A program made the translations under genes and the position numbers. Below are positions 28,825 to 38,472 of a stretch of DNA of 64,000 nucleotides, one piece after another. The stretch is taken from the NCBI RefSeq assembly GCF_023218075.1, contig NZ_JALPTB010000029.1, positions 1-64,000 of the forward strand, read 5' to 3'. This DNA is from Rhodococcus sp. HM1. GTDB taxonomy: Bacteria; Actinomycetota; Actinomycetes; Mycobacteriales; Mycobacteriaceae. Position 1 is the stretch's first letter, and the number at the start of each line of letters is the position of its first letter. The notes beneath the pieces are model-generated. The model was not told the DNA's origin, did not search any database, and saw only the letters and a program-made list of their open reading frames with translations.

Positions 28825-30498
28825 GTGACGGGCACCGACCGCGACCGTGCCGACCCGGCCGCATCGGTCGCGTTCACGCACCGCGAGATCCTCTCCATCC
28901 TCAGCGGATTGATGCTGGGGATGTTCCTGGCCGCCCTCGATCAGACCGTCGTCGCCACCGCGATCCGGACGATCGCCGACGACCTGAACGGCTATGCGCT
29001 GCAGGCGTGGGTCACCACGGCGTATCTCGTCACCGCGACGATCACGACGCCGCTGTACGGCAAGCTGTCCGACATCTACGGGCGACGCCGGCTGTACCTG
29101 ACGGCGATCTCCGTGTTCCTGCTGGGTTCGCTGCTGTGCTCGTTCGCCACCTCGGTGTACATGCTCGCCGCGTTCCGGGCGATCCAGGGCATCGGCGCCG
29201 GCGGCCTGATGTCGCTGGCGCTGGCGATTCTCGGCGACATCCTCGCGCCTCGCGAACGTGCCAAATACCAGGCGTACTTCCTCGCCGTGTTCGGCGTCTC
29301 CAGCGTGCTCGGTCCGGTCCTCGGCGGTTTCTTCGCCGGGACCGGCAGCCTGCTCGGCATCACGGGCTGGCGGTGGGTGTTCCTGGTCAACGTTCCCGTC
29401 GGGGTGCTCGCCCTCGCGGTGGTGGCCCGTAATCTGCGGCTGCCCGCGCAGCGCCGGGCGATCCGCATCGACTGGTGGGGTGCGCTGGCGCTCGTCGTCG
29501 CGGTGGTGCCGCTGCTCGTCGTCGCCGAACAGGGCCGCGAATGGGGCTGGGGCAGCGGCCCGGCGGTGAGCTGCTATCTCGTCGGCGGTGTCGGGGTGGC
29601 GGTGTTCGTCGCCGTCGAGATCGGAATGAAGGACGCGGCGCTGATCCCGATGCGGTTCTTCCGCAATCGCACGTTCGCGCTGGGTGTGCTGATCTCGCTG
29701 CTCGTCGGCACCGCGATGTTCGGAGGCATCTCACTGCTGCCGCAGTACCTGCAGGTGGTGCGTGGATCGTCACCGACGGTCGCCGGGCTGCAGATGATCC
29801 CGATGGTGCTCGGCATCATGACCGGTTCGGTGTTCTCGGGCCAGCTCATCGCGCACACCGGGCACTACCGGATCTACCCGATCATCGGATCGGCGATGCT
29901 CACCGTCGGCATGTTCCTGCTGCACACGATCGCCACGGACACGGCGCTGCCGCTCGTGATGGCCTACATGGCGATCCTCGGGTTCGGCCTGGGCAATCTC
30001 CTGCAGCCGATCACCCTCGCGTTGCAGAACGCGTTGCCACCGCAGGACATGGGGGTGTCCACCGCGGCGGCCACGTTCTTCCGGCAGATCGGCGGCACCC
30101 TCGGGGTGGCGGTGTTCCTGTCGATCCTGTTCGCCCGGGTCACTTCCGCGATCGCCGAGCGTCTGGCCGCCGCGGCCGCCGATCCCGGTTTCCGGTCGGC
30201 GCTGACCGCGGCGACGCGCGGGGGTGATCCGGTCGACGCGTCGTTCGCCCGCGGTGTGCTCGAACGGGATCCGGGTGCGCTCGAATCGGTGCTCGGGGAC
30301 AGTTCGATCGTGCAGCGGCTGAACCCGGTTCTCGCGCGACCGCTCGCCGACGGGTTCGCCGACGCGATGGACACGGTCTTCCTCGTGACCTCGGTCGTCG
30401 GTGTGGTGACGGTCGTGCTGGTGCTGCTCTGGCGGGAGGTACCGCTGCGACCCGATTCCGGCCTCGCCGCGGCCCGGGCCACGGACACCGGTAACTGA
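28825..30498 (+). CDS. MFS transporter, DHA2 (EmrB/QacA) drug:H+ antiporter type
   Basis: A 557-residue membrane protein with about 14 predicted transmembrane segments. The DHA2 signatures are clear: LDQTVVATAIRTIADDL in TM1, GKLSDIYGRRRLY in the TM2-3 loop and the antiporter motif C-like GVSSVLGPVLGG in TM5. It probably exports drugs or amphiphiles. GTG 28825 lies just before the cytosolic N-terminus; another in-frame start at 28783 is possible. No adjacent regulator. Confidence 0.9.
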   Translation: MTGTDRDRADPAASVAFTHREILSILSGLMLGMFLAALDQTVVATAIRTIADDLNGYALQAWVTTAYLVTATITTPLYGKLSDIYGRRRLYLTAISVFLLGSLLCSFATSVYMLAAFRAIQGIGAGGLMSLALAILGDILAPRERAKYQAYFLAVFGVSSVLGPVLGGFFAGTGSLLGITGWRWVFLVNVPVGVLALAVVARNLRLPAQRRAIRIDWWGALALVVAVVPLLVVAEQGREWGWGSGPAVSCYLVGGVGVAVFVAVEIGMKDAALIPMRFFRNRTFALGVLISLLVGTAMFGGISLLPQYLQVVRGSSPTVAGLQMIPMVLGIMTGSVFSGQLIAHTGHYRIYPIIGSAMLTVGMFLLHTIATDTALPLVMAYMAILGFGLGNLLQPITLALQNALPPQDMGVSTAAATFFRQIGGTLGVAVFLSILFARVTSAIAERLAAAAADPGFRSALTAATRGGDPVDASFARGVLERDPGALESVLGDSSIVQRLNPVLARPLADGFADAMDTVFLVTSVVGVVTVVLVLLWREVPLRPDSGLAAARATDTGN

Positions 30499-30677
30499 AC
30501 ATGCATTCGCAGTGCATCAGATCGGTCGTTCGAACGGTGGCGATCCCGGTGGTTCATCACGTAGAACTTTGGAGAGCACCCGATGTGATCGCTCTCACTA
30601 CGGGTGCTTTTCCGGTGAGCTGCAGGGGGCTCACCCCGAAGTGAGCTCTCGCGTGGCGGGTAGCGGAAAGAAACCGA

Positions 30678-32072
30678 ATGCGGTTACCGATGTCACCGAC
30701 CGATTCGATGTTCCTGCTCGGCGAGTCCCGTGAGCATCCGATGCACGTCGGGGGACTGCTGCTGCTGCAGCCACCGGAGGGCGCCACCGATCAGGATGTT
30801 CGAGCTCTGTTCGTCGAGGCGTTGTCCCGCGACGACGATGTGGCGCCGCTGTGGCGCCGCCGCGCGGTGCGGTCGCTGTCCACGCTCTGGCAGTGGGCGT
30901 GGGAGGAGGATCCTCGCTTCGACCTCGACCACCACGTACGCTTCAACGCCCTGCCGCGACCGGGCGGTATCGACGAGCTGTGGGAGCTGGTGTCGCGCCT
31001 GCACAGCACCGTCCTGGACCGGTCCCGGCCCCTGTGGGAGATCTACCTGATCGAGGGGCTGGCCGACGGCAGGTACGCGATCTACGTCAAGATCCACCAC
31101 GCCCTCGCCGACGGTGTCGGTGCGATGAAACTGCTGCGGCGTGTGCTCTCCACCGATCCGTGCGAGACCGGGATGCCGGCGCCGTGGGGCACCGTGGACC
31201 GTTCGGACCCGGCGAGGTCCGCGGTCGGTACCGCCATCGATCTGCCCGGCGCGATCGTCCGCGCGGTGCGCGCGACCGTCGCGGAGGCCGTCGGGCTCGT
31301 GCCGGCGCTGGTGGGAACCGTCGATCGGGCGCTGCACGACCGCGGTGGGTCGATGTCGCTGTCCGCGCCGAACAGCATGTTCAACGTGCCCATCGCGGGG
31401 GCACGCCGGTTCGCGGCCCGATCGTGGCCGCTCGAACGCGTGCAGATGGTCGCGAAGGCCGCCGAGGCCACCGTCAACGACGTGGTGCTCGCGATGTCGG
31501 CGGGCGCGCTGCGCACGTTCATGCTCGAACACGACGCCCTGCCCGACGATCCGCTCATCGCGATGGTCCCGGTGTCGCTGCGCAAGGACAAGGATCCGGG
31601 CGGCAACGACATCGGCGTCCTCATGTGCAATCTCGCGACCCACCTCGCGGACCCGCAGGCCCGCCTGGAGGCCGTTCGGGACTCGATGGCCGAGGGCAAG
31701 CAGTCGATGGAAGGGATGTCGACGGTGTCGCGGCTCGCGGCGAGTGCCCTGGGCATCGCGCCGCTCGCGGTGGGGGTGCTCACCGGGAACCGGGCGTTGC
31801 CGCGGCCACCGTTCAACGTGATCGTCTCGAACGTGCCCGGTCCCACGGATCCGTTGTACTGGAACGGTTGCCGCGTCGACGCCCTGTATCCGCTGTCGGT
31901 GCCGGTCGACGGGCAGGCGCTGAACATCACGTGCACGAGCACCGACGGCGAGATCGCGTTCGGTCTCACGTCGTGCGGGCGCAGCATCCGGCAGTTGCAT
32001 CCACTGCTCGATCATCTCGGCGCGGAACTCGAGGCGCTCGAGGCTGCGTACGAGGTGGGGGCCCCGGCGTAG
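30678..32072 (+). CDS. Wax ester synthase/diacylglycerol acyltransferase (WS/DGAT)
   Basis: A 464-residue acyl-CoA:alcohol/diacylglycerol acyltransferase. The active-site motif HHALADG (HHxxxDG) lies near residue 140 and the N-terminus starts MSPTDSMFLLGESREHPMHV as usual in this family; PFNVIVSNVPGP and NGC are in the C-terminal half. Rhodococci use many such enzymes to make storage lipid, and this one stands alone. GAAAGAAA precedes ATG 30678. Confidence 0.92.
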   Translation: MRLPMSPTDSMFLLGESREHPMHVGGLLLLQPPEGATDQDVRALFVEALSRDDDVAPLWRRRAVRSLSTLWQWAWEEDPRFDLDHHVRFNALPRPGGIDELWELVSRLHSTVLDRSRPLWEIYLIEGLADGRYAIYVKIHHALADGVGAMKLLRRVLSTDPCETGMPAPWGTVDRSDPARSAVGTAIDLPGAIVRAVRATVAEAVGLVPALVGTVDRALHDRGGSMSLSAPNSMFNVPIAGARRFAARSWPLERVQMVAKAAEATVNDVVLAMSAGALRTFMLEHDALPDDPLIAMVPVSLRKDKDPGGNDIGVLMCNLATHLADPQARLEAVRDSMAEGKQSMEGMSTVSRLAASALGIAPLAVGVLTGNRALPRPPFNVIVSNVPGPTDPLYWNGCRVDALYPLSVPVDGQALNITCTSTDGEIAFGLTSCGRSIRQLHPLLDHLGAELEALEAAYEVGAPA

Positions 32073-32082
32073 GCGGTGGTCG

Positions 32083-32511
32083 TCAGCCGTGGTCGATGTA
32101 CGACTCGAGCTGGTCGCGCTCGGCCTGCAGTTCGTCGATGCGGCTCTTGACGATGTCGCCGATGCTGACGATGCCCGCGAGGTGCCCGTCCACGAGCACG
32201 GGCAGATGCCGGATCCGCCGCTCGGTCATGGTCTCGGCGAGACTGTCGACGCTGTCGCTCGGCAGGCACGTGTACATCGCCGTGGTCATCACGTCGGAGA
32301 CGCGTGCATCGAGGACGCCGGGGCCGTGCACGTGGATCAGCCGGACCACGTCGCGTTCGGTGACGATGCCGATCGGGGCGGTGTCCTCGAGGACGACCAG
32401 GGCGCCCAAATTTCGGGTGGCCAGGACTTCGACGACCTCCCCGACTGTCGCGGTCGGGGGCACGGTCACGACGGCCCGGCCCTTGTTGCGCAGCACATCC
32501 GCGATTCGCAT
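32083..32511 (-). CDS. Tandem CBS-domain protein
   Basis: A 142-residue protein of two CBS domains (about 8-60: VPPTATVGEVVEVLATRNLGA, GIVTERDVVR; and about 73-125: CLPSDSVDSLAETMTERRIRH, GIVSIGDIVK). Such stand-alone pairs bind adenine nucleotides and may regulate partners; they resemble mycobacterial hypoxia-response Hrp1. A short C-terminal helix ends the protein. Convergent with the WS/DGAT gene. Confidence 0.85.
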   Translation of the reverse strand: MRIADVLRNKGRAVVTVPPTATVGEVVEVLATRNLGALVVLEDTAPIGIVTERDVVRLIHVHGPGVLDARVSDVMTTAMYTCLPSDSVDSLAETMTERRIRHLPVLVDGHLAGIVSIGDIVKSRIDELQAERDQLESYIDHG

Positions 32512-32670
32512 CCGGATCTCCGATCCATCCGCTCGTCCGTTATCCGCCCGCGTCCAGCACCGGCAGACATCGAGCGTATGCCAGGGTCGCGACCCGCCCC
32601 GGAGTCTTTACCGACTCGTGACCGATGCGCGGCTGCCTGCGCCGGTTTCGGCTTCGCTAGGCTCCTCGCC

Positions 32671-32970
32671 GTGACTCGATTCGATGCCGACGTCGTTGCT
32701 GCCGTGACCGGACACATGAACGACGACCATGCCGACGACAACCTGTTGATCGTCCGTGCCTTCGCGGAGCCCACCGCCACGGCGGCGCGCATGATCGGTC
32801 TCGACGCCGAGGCCGGGCAGTGGCAGCTGACCACCGGCGACGGCGACGAGCGGATCGTGCGGGTGCCGTGGCTCGAACCGGCCGGCGACCGGGCGGCGAT
32901 CCGTGGCGCGGTGGTGGCGCTCTACCACGCGGCGTGCGAGCGACTCGGCGTCGCGCCCGCCGAGCACTGA
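32671..32970 (+). CDS. DUF2470 domain protein
   Basis: A 99-residue protein with GHMNDDHADDNLLIVRAFAE at the start, the DUF2470 signature found at the C-terminus of HugZ/pyridoxamine-oxidase-like haem-utilisation proteins. Here it is stand-alone. GTG 32671 is the only start that keeps the domain intact. The function is not established; haem-linked or FMN-linked roles are possible from the family. Confidence 0.8.
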   Translation: MTRFDADVVAAVTGHMNDDHADDNLLIVRAFAEPTATAARMIGLDAEAGQWQLTTGDGDERIVRVPWLEPAGDRAAIRGAVVALYHAACERLGVAPAEH

Positions 32971-32994
32971 CTCGAACGCCCCGCCCGAGGGCGG

Positions 32995-34752
32995 TCAGTG
33001 CTCCTTCGGCGTGCGGTCGGCGAGATCCTGGAGGTGCGCTCCTTCGGTGACCTCGTGGCTGCTGCTGCCCCAGCCGACGTGCGATTCGGCGCGCATCCGA
33101 TCCGACATGTGCGGGTAGTGCAGCTCGAACGCCGGACGCTCCGACCGGATGCGCGGCAGCTCGGTGAAGTTGTGCCGCGGCGGCGGGCAGGAGGTGGCCC
33201 ACTCCAGCGAGTTGCCGTAACCCCACGGGTCGTCGACCGTGACGACCTGGCCGTACCGGTAGCTCCTGAAGACGTTCCACAGGAACGGCAGCGTCGACGC
33301 GCCGAGGATGAACGCGCCCACGGACGAGATGCTGTTCAGCGTGGTGAAGCCGTCGGTGGGCAGGTAGTCGGCGTAGCGACGCGGCATGCCCTCGTTGCCC
33401 AGCCAGTGCTGCACCAGGAAGGTGGTGTGGAAGCCGATGAACGTCAGCCAGAAGTGCCACCGTCCCAGGCGTTCGTCGAGCATGCGGCCGGTCATCTTCG
33501 GGAACCAGAAGTAGATGCCCGCGTAGGTGGCGAACACGATGGTGCCGAAGAGCACGTAGTGGAAGTGCGCGACCACGAAGTACGAGTCGTGCAGGTGGAA
33601 GTCCATCGGCGGGCTCGCGAGGATGATGCCGGTCAGGCCACCGAAGAGGAACGTGATGATGAAGCCGACCGAGAACAGCATCGGGGTCTCGAAAGTGAGC
33701 TGACCTTTCCACATCGTGCCGATCCAGTTGAAGAACTTCACGCCGGTCGGGACGGCGATGAGGAACGTCATGAACGAGAAGTACGGCAGCAGCACGGCGC
33801 CGGTGGCGTACATGTGGTGCGCCCACACCGCGATGGACAGGGCCGCGATCGCGATCGTCGCGTACACCAGACCCGAATACCCGAAGATCGGCTTACGGGA
33901 GAAGACCGGGAAGATCTCCGAGACGATGCCGAAGAACGGCAGCGCCACCACGTACACCTCGGGGTGCCCGAAGAACCAGAACAGGTGCTGCCACAGGATC
34001 ACCCCGCCGGTGGCGGGGTCGTAGACGTTCCCGTTCAGCACCCGGTCGACGAACAGCCCCATGAACGCGGCGGTGAGCAGCGGGAACACCAGCAGGATCA
34101 GCACGCTGGTGATGAGGATGTTCCAGGTGAAGATCGGCATCCGGAACATGGTCATGCCGGGGGCCCGCAGGCACACGACCGTCGTGGTCATGTTCACGGC
34201 GCCGAGGATCGTGCCCAGACCCATGATGGCCAGACCCATCACCCACAGGTTCGCGCCGACGCCGGGCGTGTGCGTCACGTCGGACAGCGGGGTGTAGGAG
34301 GTCCAGCCGAAGTCGGGGGCGCCCCCCGGGGTGATGAACGACGAGACGACGATCAGCGCACCGAACAGGTACAGCCAGTAGCTCAGGGCGTTCAGACGCG
34401 GGAACGCGACGTCGGGGGCGCCGATCTGCAACGGCAGGATGTAGTTCGCGAAACCGAACACGATCGGCGTTGCGTACATCAGCAGCATCACGCCGCCGTG
34501 CACGGTGAACAACTGGTTGTACTGCTCGTTCGACAGGAACTGCATGCCCGGGACCGCGAGTTCGGCGCGCATCAGCATCGCCATCAGGCCGCCGGCCAGG
34601 AAGAACCCGAACGAAGTGACCATGTACATGATCCCGAGGTCCTTGGGATCGGTCGTGGTCATCAGCTTGTAGAGCACCGAGCCCTTGAGGTGATAACGCG
34701 CGGGCATGGGACGCGTCGCGCGGGGCGCGGGTGCGGTCACCACTGGATTCAC
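32995..34752 (-). CDS. ctaD: Cytochrome c oxidase subunit I (aa3 type)
   Basis: A 585-residue integral membrane subunit with 12 transmembrane segments carrying haem a and the haem a3-CuB centre. Seen: [15 protein letters not shown] (haem a His), [22 protein letters not shown] (CuB His and the cross-linked Tyr), [10 protein letters not shown] (two CuB His) and [16 protein letters not shown] (haem a3 and haem a His). GTG 34752 gives the family-typical N-terminus. As is common in actinobacteria, it is not next to ctaC or ctaE. Confidence 0.95.
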   Translation of the reverse strand: MNPVVTAPAPRATRPMPARYHLKGSVLYKLMTTTDPKDLGIMYMVTSFGFFLAGGLMAMLMRAELAVPGMQFLSNEQYNQLFTVHGGVMLLMYATPIVFGFANYILPLQIGAPDVAFPRLNALSYWLYLFGALIVVSSFITPGGAPDFGWTSYTPLSDVTHTPGVGANLWVMGLAIMGLGTILGAVNMTTTVVCLRAPGMTMFRMPIFTWNILITSVLILLVFPLLTAAFMGLFVDRVLNGNVYDPATGGVILWQHLFWFFGHPEVYVVALPFFGIVSEIFPVFSRKPIFGYSGLVYATIAIAALSIAVWAHHMYATGAVLLPYFSFMTFLIAVPTGVKFFNWIGTMWKGQLTFETPMLFSVGFIITFLFGGLTGIILASPPMDFHLHDSYFVVAHFHYVLFGTIVFATYAGIYFWFPKMTGRMLDERLGRWHFWLTFIGFHTTFLVQHWLGNEGMPRRYADYLPTDGFTTLNSISSVGAFILGASTLPFLWNVFRSYRYGQVVTVDDPWGYGNSLEWATSCPPPRHNFTELPRIRSERPAFELHYPHMSDRMRAESHVGWGSSSHEVTEGAHLQDLADRTPKEH

Positions 34753-34909
34753 GATGCCTCCGGTCCGCCGTCCGAGAACGGCCGAGTCGTGCACCACCGA
34801 GAGGTTCGGACGCGGGTACCGACACCCGGTACCGGACGACCGGCAGTTGGCTGGTCCGGGCCAGCCTAACCCCGTTCCGCCCGCGCTCGCGGGGCTTTCG
34901 GGGGGCGGG

Positions 34910-35542
34910 TCAGACCGTCGCGGCGCGGCGCACCGTCGCCAGGAACGCAGCCGCGGTCAGGAACAGTCCGGAGAACACGCGGTTGGTGATCGACTGCTGC
35001 CGCGGGGACCGCATCAGGGTGAGCACGCGCGCGGCCAGACCGGTGTAGCCGGTCATCACGACGACGTCGACGGCGACCATGGTCGCCGCGATCGCCAGAT
35101 ACTGCGGCAGCAGCGGCGCCGCCGGTTCCAGGAACTGCGGCAGCACCGCCAGCATGAAGACGACGGCCTTCGGATTCGAGGCGTTGACGAGGAAGCCCCG
35201 CAGCACCAGCGCCGGCGCGGACGCGCCCCGCGTCGGCGTCTCGGCCTCGGTTTCGGTGGGCCGGGCCCGCCACTGCCGGATCCCGAGATACACGAGATAC
35301 GCGACGCCGAACCACTTGATGACGGTGAACGCGGTCGCGGACCGGGCCAGGACGGCGCCGACGCCCGCGGCGACCACCGCGATCTGCAGCAGCAGGCCGA
35401 GTTGCAGACCGAGGATGTTCCAGTAGCCGCGGCGCAGGCCGTGCGCGAGTCCCGAGGACATCGACGCGACGGCCCCGGCGCCGGGGGACAGGCTGATCAC
35501 CCACGCCGCGCCGAGGAAGGCGAGCCACATCTGCCAGGTCAT
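34910..35542 (-). CDS. LysE/RhtB family amino-acid exporter
   Basis: A 210-residue membrane protein with about six hydrophobic segments. The N-terminal [23 protein letters not shown] and the internal [24 protein letters not shown] are RhtB/LysE hallmarks. It probably exports an amino acid such as homoserine or threonine; the substrate cannot be told. Stands alone upstream of ctaD on the same strand. Confidence 0.88.
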   Translation of the reverse strand: MTWQMWLAFLGAAWVISLSPGAGAVASMSSGLAHGLRRGYWNILGLQLGLLLQIAVVAAGVGAVLARSATAFTVIKWFGVAYLVYLGIRQWRARPTETEAETPTRGASAPALVLRGFLVNASNPKAVVFMLAVLPQFLEPAAPLLPQYLAIAATMVAVDVVVMTGYTGLAARVLTLMRSPRQQSITNRVFSGLFLTAAAFLATVRRAATV

Positions 35543-35567
35543 CGCACGATTCTAGGGCAGCGCAGAT

Positions 35568-36779
35568 CTAGGGTGCGCCGCCGCCGATGATCGCGCGATA
35601 GGCCTCGACGCCGTCGGTGGGACGGCGGGCCAGCGTCGGATCGGTGCGGGCGTCGACGGTGTAGAGGCCGAACCGTGGTGTGTACGAACCCCATTCGTAG
35701 TTGTCGGTGAGCGACCAGTAGTTGTAGCCGAACACCGGTGCGCCGTCGTCGATCGCGCGGGCCACCGCGGCGACGTGCTCGCGCAGGTGGCGGGAGCGGG
35801 TCCAGCAGTCCGGACGCGGCGCCCCGTCGGCGGTGGGCATGCCGTTCTCGACGACGTACAGCGGCAGCCCCGGATACCGCCGGGTGTAGTCCATCAGCGC
35901 GTCGTGCAGCCCCTGCGGATGCGGGCGCACCGCTGCGAAGTCGTCGAACGCGGCGTGGATCGCGGTGAGATTGCCGGGCTCCACCCCGTAGTAGTAGTCG
36001 ACCCCGACGAAGTCCAGGCGGTCGCGGACGCGGTCGAGGAACAACGTGTCCAGGTAGGACTGGGCGCCGGGGATGTACGCGACGTTCGAGGTGACCTTCG
36101 CGTCCGGATCGTGCCGGTGGATCAGCTCGTACGCACCGCGGTGCGCGGCGACGAGCCCGTCGAACATGCGGGGGACGTCGGTGGGGAACAACCCGCCGAG
36201 GGTGAGTTCCTGCCGCACGTAGATCGTCGGTTCGTTGACGGTGACCCACAGCGCCCCGGCGTTCGCGTACCGGGCGACCACCCGTTCGGCGTTGGCCAGC
36301 CAGGCCGTGACCGTGCCGGGATCGGCCCAGCCGCCGCGGTCGGCGATCCATCCGGGATACACCCAGTGGTCCAGGGTGATCATCGGCGTCATGCCGTGCT
36401 CCCGGATCGCGGCGACCACGTCGTCGTAGTACGCGAACTCCGTCTCGTCCCAGTGATCGGCCCGCGGTTGGACCCGGGCCCATTCGACGGAGAACCGGAA
36501 CACGTCCACCCCGAGGTCGGCGGCGCGGGCAATGTCCTCGCGATAGCGGTGGCGGAAGTCGACGGCGGCACCGATCGGGTCGCGGGTGCGGCCCGAGGCC
36601 GAGTAGCGCGACCAGTTGCTGTCCGGCGACGAGCCCTCGGATTGGAAGCCCGACGAGGAGACTTCCCACAGAAACTCGGTCGGTGCCAACTCGGTCGGTG
36701 CCGCTGCGGCCGTTGTGGGCAGGATCGACGCGGTGAGGATCAGCGCCACCGCGACGACCGCCGCCCGCACCCGGTTCAC
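35568..36779 (-). CDS. Secreted glycoside hydrolase family 1 (beta-glucosidase-like)
   Basis: A 403-residue protein with an N-terminal signal peptide (residues 1-27, ending TAAAAP). The GH1 motifs are present: WVTVNEPTIY carries the acid/base Glu, LYVVENGMPT the nucleophile Glu, and FRFSVEWARVQP starts the barrel. WSLTDNYEWGSYTPRFGLY matches the GH1 C-terminal signature. Secreted GH1 enzymes are less common than cytosolic ones. The GTG start overlaps the upstream hydrolase stop (GTGA). Confidence 0.9.
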   Translation of the reverse strand: MNRVRAAVVAVALILTASILPTTAAAAPTELAPTEFLWEVSSSGFQSEGSSPDSNWSRYSASGRTRDPIGAAVDFRHRYREDIARAADLGVDVFRFSVEWARVQPRADHWDETEFAYYDDVVAAIREHGMTPMITLDHWVYPGWIADRGGWADPGTVTAWLANAERVVARYANAGALWVTVNEPTIYVRQELTLGGLFPTDVPRMFDGLVAAHRGAYELIHRHDPDAKVTSNVAYIPGAQSYLDTLFLDRVRDRLDFVGVDYYYGVEPGNLTAIHAAFDDFAAVRPHPQGLHDALMDYTRRYPGLPLYVVENGMPTADGAPRPDCWTRSRHLREHVAAVARAIDDGAPVFGYNYWSLTDNYEWGSYTPRFGLYTVDARTDPTLARRPTDGVEAYRAIIGGGAP

Positions 36780-37918
36780 CCGAACCCCGCTGCCGATCCG
36801 GACTGCGCTGCGACGGCGGACGCGATCGGGGTCCACTGTTCGGCCAGGACCCGGCGCCCGACGAACAGCCCGATGTGCCCGTCCTCGACGGTGTGCAGGG
36901 AGATCCGTTCGGGTGCGGTGCCCACGAGCGCGGCCAGGGCGTGCACCTGTGCGGGCGGGGCCAGCAGGTCGCCGGTTCCGGCGAGCAGGATCAGGGGACA
37001 GTCGATCTCGGCGAGGTCGACGCGCCGCCCGCCGATCACCAGCTCTCCCCGGACCAGTTCGTTGCCCACCACGAGGTGCTCGACGATCCAGTCCCGGAAC
37101 GCGGCGGGGATCGGCTGGCGCCACACGAACCAGCGGCGCTGCTCGGTGATCCGCGCGATCACCTCGGGATCGTCGAGCCCGGCGAGCAGATCCATCGCCC
37201 GCTGCACCTCGCCGACGGGGTCGGTGAGATGGACGCCGAGCAGGTGCCCGGTGTCGTAGACCAGGGCCGCCGCAGCGGCGCCCGCCCTGCGGGGCAGGTG
37301 GCCGAGCAGGCCGAGTCCCGGACGATCGGCGTGGAAGTCGATCGGTGCCCCCGCGACGGTCAGCGTGTGCACCTCGTCGGGGTGCAGCGCCGCGTACACG
37401 GCGCCGAGCCACCCGCCCTGGCTGTCACCGATGAGATTGACCCGTCCGCCGAGATGGGCCACCGCCTCGGCGACCACGGCGAGATGTTCGTCGATCGAGT
37501 CGCCGTCGGTCTCGGCCGTCGCGGGCAGCCAGTCCAGGCAGTACAGCCGCGTCAGTCCGCCGGCGTGCAGCGCCGCGATCTGGCTGCGTTCGGTGGAGTG
37601 GTCGACGATGCACGAATCGGTGCCGGCCTGCGGTGGCAGGAGCAGGGTGGGCACGGTCCCGGCCGTCGACGGTGATGCGACGGTGCAGTCCCGCAGCCGC
37701 GCGAGCGGCCACTGCAGGGCCACGGGCCAGGGGTGGGCCCAGCCGGGCCGGTCGCGGTCGGTGAGGACGTTCACGAACGCGGTGGCGTCGTCGACGAGGT
37801 CGAGCGGACCGGCACCGCGCCGGGCCAGACCGAGCAGATAGGCGCTCCAACCGGCGATCGCCGCGGCCCCGATGCGGAACGGGGCCGCGGCGATCGCGGC
37901 GGGTGATACGGCGTCCAT
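36776..37918 (-). CDS. Alpha/beta hydrolase, PhaC/PHA-depolymerase-like
   Basis: A 380-residue protein with nucleophile elbow GDSQGG near residue 160, an Asp in LLAGTGDLLAPP and a His in VEDGHIGLF. The arrangement and the VDWLPATAETDGD-like segment resemble PhaC-like hydrolases and PHA depolymerases. Location just downstream of a phasin and a PHA synthase suggests a link to polyester metabolism, but it is translationally coupled to the GH1 gene. ATG 37918 chosen; GTG 37927 is possible. Confidence 0.75.
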   Translation of the reverse strand: MDAVSPAAIAAAPFRIGAAAIAGWSAYLLGLARRGAGPLDLVDDATAFVNVLTDRDRPGWAHPWPVALQWPLARLRDCTVASPSTAGTVPTLLLPPQAGTDSCIVDHSTERSQIAALHAGGLTRLYCLDWLPATAETDGDSIDEHLAVVAEAVAHLGGRVNLIGDSQGGWLGAVYAALHPDEVHTLTVAGAPIDFHADRPGLGLLGHLPRRAGAAAAALVYDTGHLLGVHLTDPVGEVQRAMDLLAGLDDPEVIARITEQRRWFVWRQPIPAAFRDWIVEHLVVGNELVRGELVIGGRRVDLAEIDCPLILLAGTGDLLAPPAQVHALAALVGTAPERISLHTVEDGHIGLFVGRRVLAEQWTPIASAVAAQSGSAAGFG

Positions 37919-37996
37919 GCCGCGCACCCTAAGCCTGCGGCTCGGTAGCCGGTGCGCGTTTCCCGTCCTTCGATGCGAGGACGGTGCGCACGGGCC

Positions 37997-38386
37997 TCAC
38001 TTGAGGAGGTCGCGGGCGGTGGTGGCGGTGGTGGCGGTCAGTTCGCGAGCGAACGAGACCTGTGCCTTCGCGAGGTCGGCGACCCACTCGATCGGGGTGG
38101 CCTCGGCGAACTTCTCCTGCAGGTCGAGAAGGCTGAAGACGGTCTTCTCGTAGGTGTCGACGGCCAGGTTGCCGCTCTGCTTGGCGGCGTCGACGATCTT
38201 GCCGTTGAAGTCGTTCACGCGGGCGGCGGTGTCGTCGACGGCCTTGCTCAGCTCCTCCGTGGCGCGGGTGGCGGCCTGGGTGGCGGAGGCGGCGACCTTC
38301 TGCGCGGCGTCGGTCGCGTCGGTGGCGGCCTTGGAGGCGGCGTCGGTGGCGACCTTGGCGGCGTTGGTGGTCTTGGGGGAGGTCAT
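37997..38386 (-). CDS. Phasin-like PHA granule protein
   Basis: A 129-residue Ala/Thr/Asp-rich helical protein (KVATDAASKAATDATDAAQK, then a C-terminal EKTVFSLLDLQEKFAEATP) without transmembrane segments. This amphipathic composition is typical of phasins coating PHA granules, and it lies 86 bp behind phaC on the same strand. GAAGGA precedes ATG 38386. Assignment rests on composition and context. Confidence 0.7.
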   Translation of the reverse strand: MTSPKTTNAAKVATDAASKAATDATDAAQKVAASATQAATRATEELSKAVDDTAARVNDFNGKIVDAAKQSGNLAVDTYEKTVFSLLDLQEKFAEATPIEWVADLAKAQVSFARELTATTATTARDLLK

Positions 38387-38472
38387 AACGAGTCCTTCTG
38401 TCGGTGGTGGAAGCGCCTCGAACGACGCTGTTAGCAAGTTAGCACGGTGATTGCTAACGCGCTACCCGAGCG

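Noticed and set aside
30501-30517. Inverted repeat ATGCA-N7-TGCAT downstream of the DHA2 transporter
   Set aside because: Arms of five bases are too short to distinguish from chance, and no regulator is adjacent.
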